IMG/VR virus record: IMGVR_UViG_3300031715_000003
Coordinates: 1-64,000 of that record
Length of the DNA: 64,000 nt
Reading direction: 5' to 3' (one strand)
Origin: a virus
The notes under the pieces are model-generated. The model was not told the origin of the DNA. It saw only the letters and a list, made by a program, of their open reading frames with translations, and ran no database searches. Positions 63,033-64,000 of the stretch are shown in pieces (positions within the stretch are counted from its first letter, which is position 1; each line of letters begins with the position of its first letter). Both the position numbers and the translations under genes were made by a program.

Positions 63033-63848
63033 ATGGGGAACTACATCAGCCCTAGCGTCATCAGTCCCTCAAGCTACACTGTCACGGCTTGGACGCTACA
63101 GGACATGATCACGCAGGCCATGCGGATGGCCCACGCGCTGAAGATGCCAGGGCAAGGCGCCAGCCCCAGCGAACTTCAGGAGGGGCTGGACGTTTGCAAC
63201 CATATGGTAGACGGCTGGAAGCTGGAAAACCTCCTGATCCCGTTCTTCATCCGGACAGTTGTTTTGCTACAGACCAACCAGAAGACCTACGGCGTCGGGC
63301 CCGGTCAGGACTGGGACATCGAACGACCAGAGAAGATCCACTACGCCAGCTTCCTGATCAATCCGAGCACCAGCACGGAATGCGAAATCCCCATGGAAGT
63401 GGTGCTGACGTATCAGGAGTTCGCCGCCATCGTGGCGAAGAACGTTACGGCATCCATCCCGCTGGCTATCTATTACCAGAACACTCTCCCCTATGGGACG
63501 GCGCAACTGTGGCCGGTCCCGAGCGCCACCACGACCCAAGTAGCGCTATACACGCAGTGGGCTCTCCAGGAATTCAATACGGTGGACGACAATCTCGTGA
63601 CGCCCAAGGGATTCCGCGAGATGATCATGTACAACCTGGCGGTTCGGGTACGGCAACGCGCCAGCGAGACCAGAGTATTGGCGGTCCCGATGGACCCCAC
63701 GGTTTACCAGATGGCGCTTGAGACGAAACAGCGGGTGAAAAATCAGTTCATCAAGCCCATATACGTCGGGTCCGATCCGGCAGCGATCGGACGCCGGCAG
63801 GGCAGGTGGTACGGGGGCATGGCGCAAGCTTGGACGCCGTACAGTTAA
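63033..63848 (+). CDS. second gp4-like head-to-tail adaptor
   Basis: 271 residues. LQDMITQAMRMAHALKMPGQ, ELQEGLDVCNHMVDGWKLEN and GFREMIMYNLAVRVRQRASE repeat the same order of elements as the preceding gene: N-terminal helices, a beta domain, then a helical FREMIMYNLAVRV. A tandem duplication of the adaptor, starting 4 bases after the first gene's stop. Confidence 0.7.
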   Translation: MGNYISPSVISPSSYTVTAWTLQDMITQAMRMAHALKMPGQGASPSELQEGLDVCNHMVDGWKLENLLIPFFIRTVVLLQTNQKTYGVGPGQDWDIERPEKIHYASFLINPSTSTECEIPMEVVLTYQEFAAIVAKNVTASIPLAIYYQNTLPYGTAQLWPVPSATTTQVALYTQWALQEFNTVDDNLVTPKGFREMIMYNLAVRVRQRASETRVLAVPMDPTVYQMALETKQRVKNQFIKPIYVGSDPAAIGRRQGRWYGGMAQAWTPYS

Positions 63849-63859
63849 GAAAGGAACCT

Positions 63860-64000
63860 ATGGCTTGGATAGCGGTAGAGGCGGGTCGGCTCATCAACAC
63901 GGAATTCCTCTCGAACGTGGAGTTCAACCATCGTCTGAAGCACGGGCACTGCATGTCGGCTGGCGTGGTCATTGCGAGCGATAGCCGGATGGCCTACGAC
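63860..64000 (+). CDS. start of an unidentified structural-region gene (partial)
   Basis: ATG behind AAAGGAACC opens 47 residues (MAWIAVEAGRLINTEFLSNV, EFNHRLKHGHCMSAGVVIAS) and runs off the right edge. Position after the adaptors suggests a tail component. Not identified. Confidence 0.55.
   Translation, partial: MAWIAVEAGRLINTEFLSNVEFNHRLKHGHCMSAGVVIASDSRMAYD

Larger units (their letters stand above)
12993..63495. repeat. dispersed GGGGGAG-NN-CG motif family
   Basis: About 90 copies by eye of GGGGAG-NN-C(G/T), usually extended to CTTTCG-like sequence 3' and often TCAT or CCTC 5'. NN is AA, TT, TA, AG, CA, TC or TG. Examples, sense: 19362, 24067, 28370, 37982, 38162, 46289, 54984. Examples, antisense: 17607, 21180, 36412, 46660, 51768, 54731. 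Both strands, mostly within codons, many at gene junctions. Spacing averages about 0.55 kb. Not seen as a full copy in 1-12.9 kb. Confidence 0.85.

Noticed and set aside
12993-63495. The GGGGGAG motif as nothing more than Shine-Dalgarno sites
   Set aside because: About half of the copies are antisense to the gene that contains them or lie deep inside genes, and the conserved CG and CTTTCG extension is not needed for ribosome binding.
1-64000. CRISPR arrays, tRNAs, integrase or attachment sites
   Set aside because: No regular repeat-spacer array, no cloverleaf with a GTTCRANNC T-arm and no tyrosine or serine recombinase motif was seen by eye. A tRNAscan-SE search would be decisive for tRNAs.

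Overview
The window reads as part of a tailed double-stranded DNA phage genome of the short-tailed (podovirus-like) P22 capsid lineage. The right end carries a large terminase, a P22-type portal, a scaffold, a P22-type coat protein and two gp4-like head-to-tail adaptors, in that order. The left end carries two long right-handed beta-helix proteins with Sec signal peptides and He_PIG/IPT-type immunoglobulin-like repeats. Together with a DUF1003 protein and a papain-like protein, this style is common in soil Acidobacteria (Solibacter/Edaphobacter type), so an acidobacterial host is my best guess. That is inference only. No integrase, tRNA or CRISPR array was recognised.

Layout. (1) 1-8.9 kb, plus strand: beta-helix adhesin or depolymerase-like proteins followed by small membrane proteins, one XhlA-like. 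(2) 8.9-13.5 kb, minus strand: proteins with signal peptides or membrane segments. (3) 13.5-22.1 kb, minus strand: replication and nuclease block with a truncated HNH gene, an intact TnpB, a DUF968-type nuclease, an XRE regulator with a palindromic operator, DnaB, a DUF5131 protein carrying an in-frame HNH insertion, a PD-(D/E)XK resolvase-like protein and a DUF1376-type replication protein. A sigma70-like promoter at 22.3 kb drives it. (4) 22.4-36.3 kb, minus strand: about 40 very small, tightly overlapping genes, many with zinc ribbons, plus a RecB-type nuclease. Two near-identical promoters at 30.3 and 36.3 kb drive the outer part. (5) 36.4-49.1 kb, plus strand: small terminase subunit, a coat-fragment/HTH fusion, DUF1643, a glycosyltransferase, a zinc-finger GroES, antitoxin-like proteins, a LAGLIDADG gene and many small genes. 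(6) 49.3-64 kb, plus strand: terminase, small accessory genes and the capsid module, running off the right edge.

Almost every gene overlaps the next by ATGA, GTGA, TGATG or TAGTG junctions, so translation is probably coupled through long polycistronic messages. Several genes start with GTG, TTG and, for DnaB, apparently CTG.

Two things stand out. First, a short asymmetric motif, GGGGGAG-NN-CG usually followed by CTTTCG-like sequence, occurs about 90 times between 12.9 and 64 kb, on both strands and mostly inside coding sequence. It often sits at gene junctions, where it can serve as the ribosome binding site, and sometimes lies in inverted pairs that form hairpins. It is nearly absent from the first 12.9 kb. 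Second, two accessory proteins carry pieces of this phage's own coat protein. A 187-residue protein at 37.6 kb joins the coat C-terminal region to a LacI-type helix-turn-helix. A 98-residue protein at 52.3 kb ends in a copy of the coat N-terminal arm. Together they suggest an undescribed link between capsid assembly and regulation or interference.
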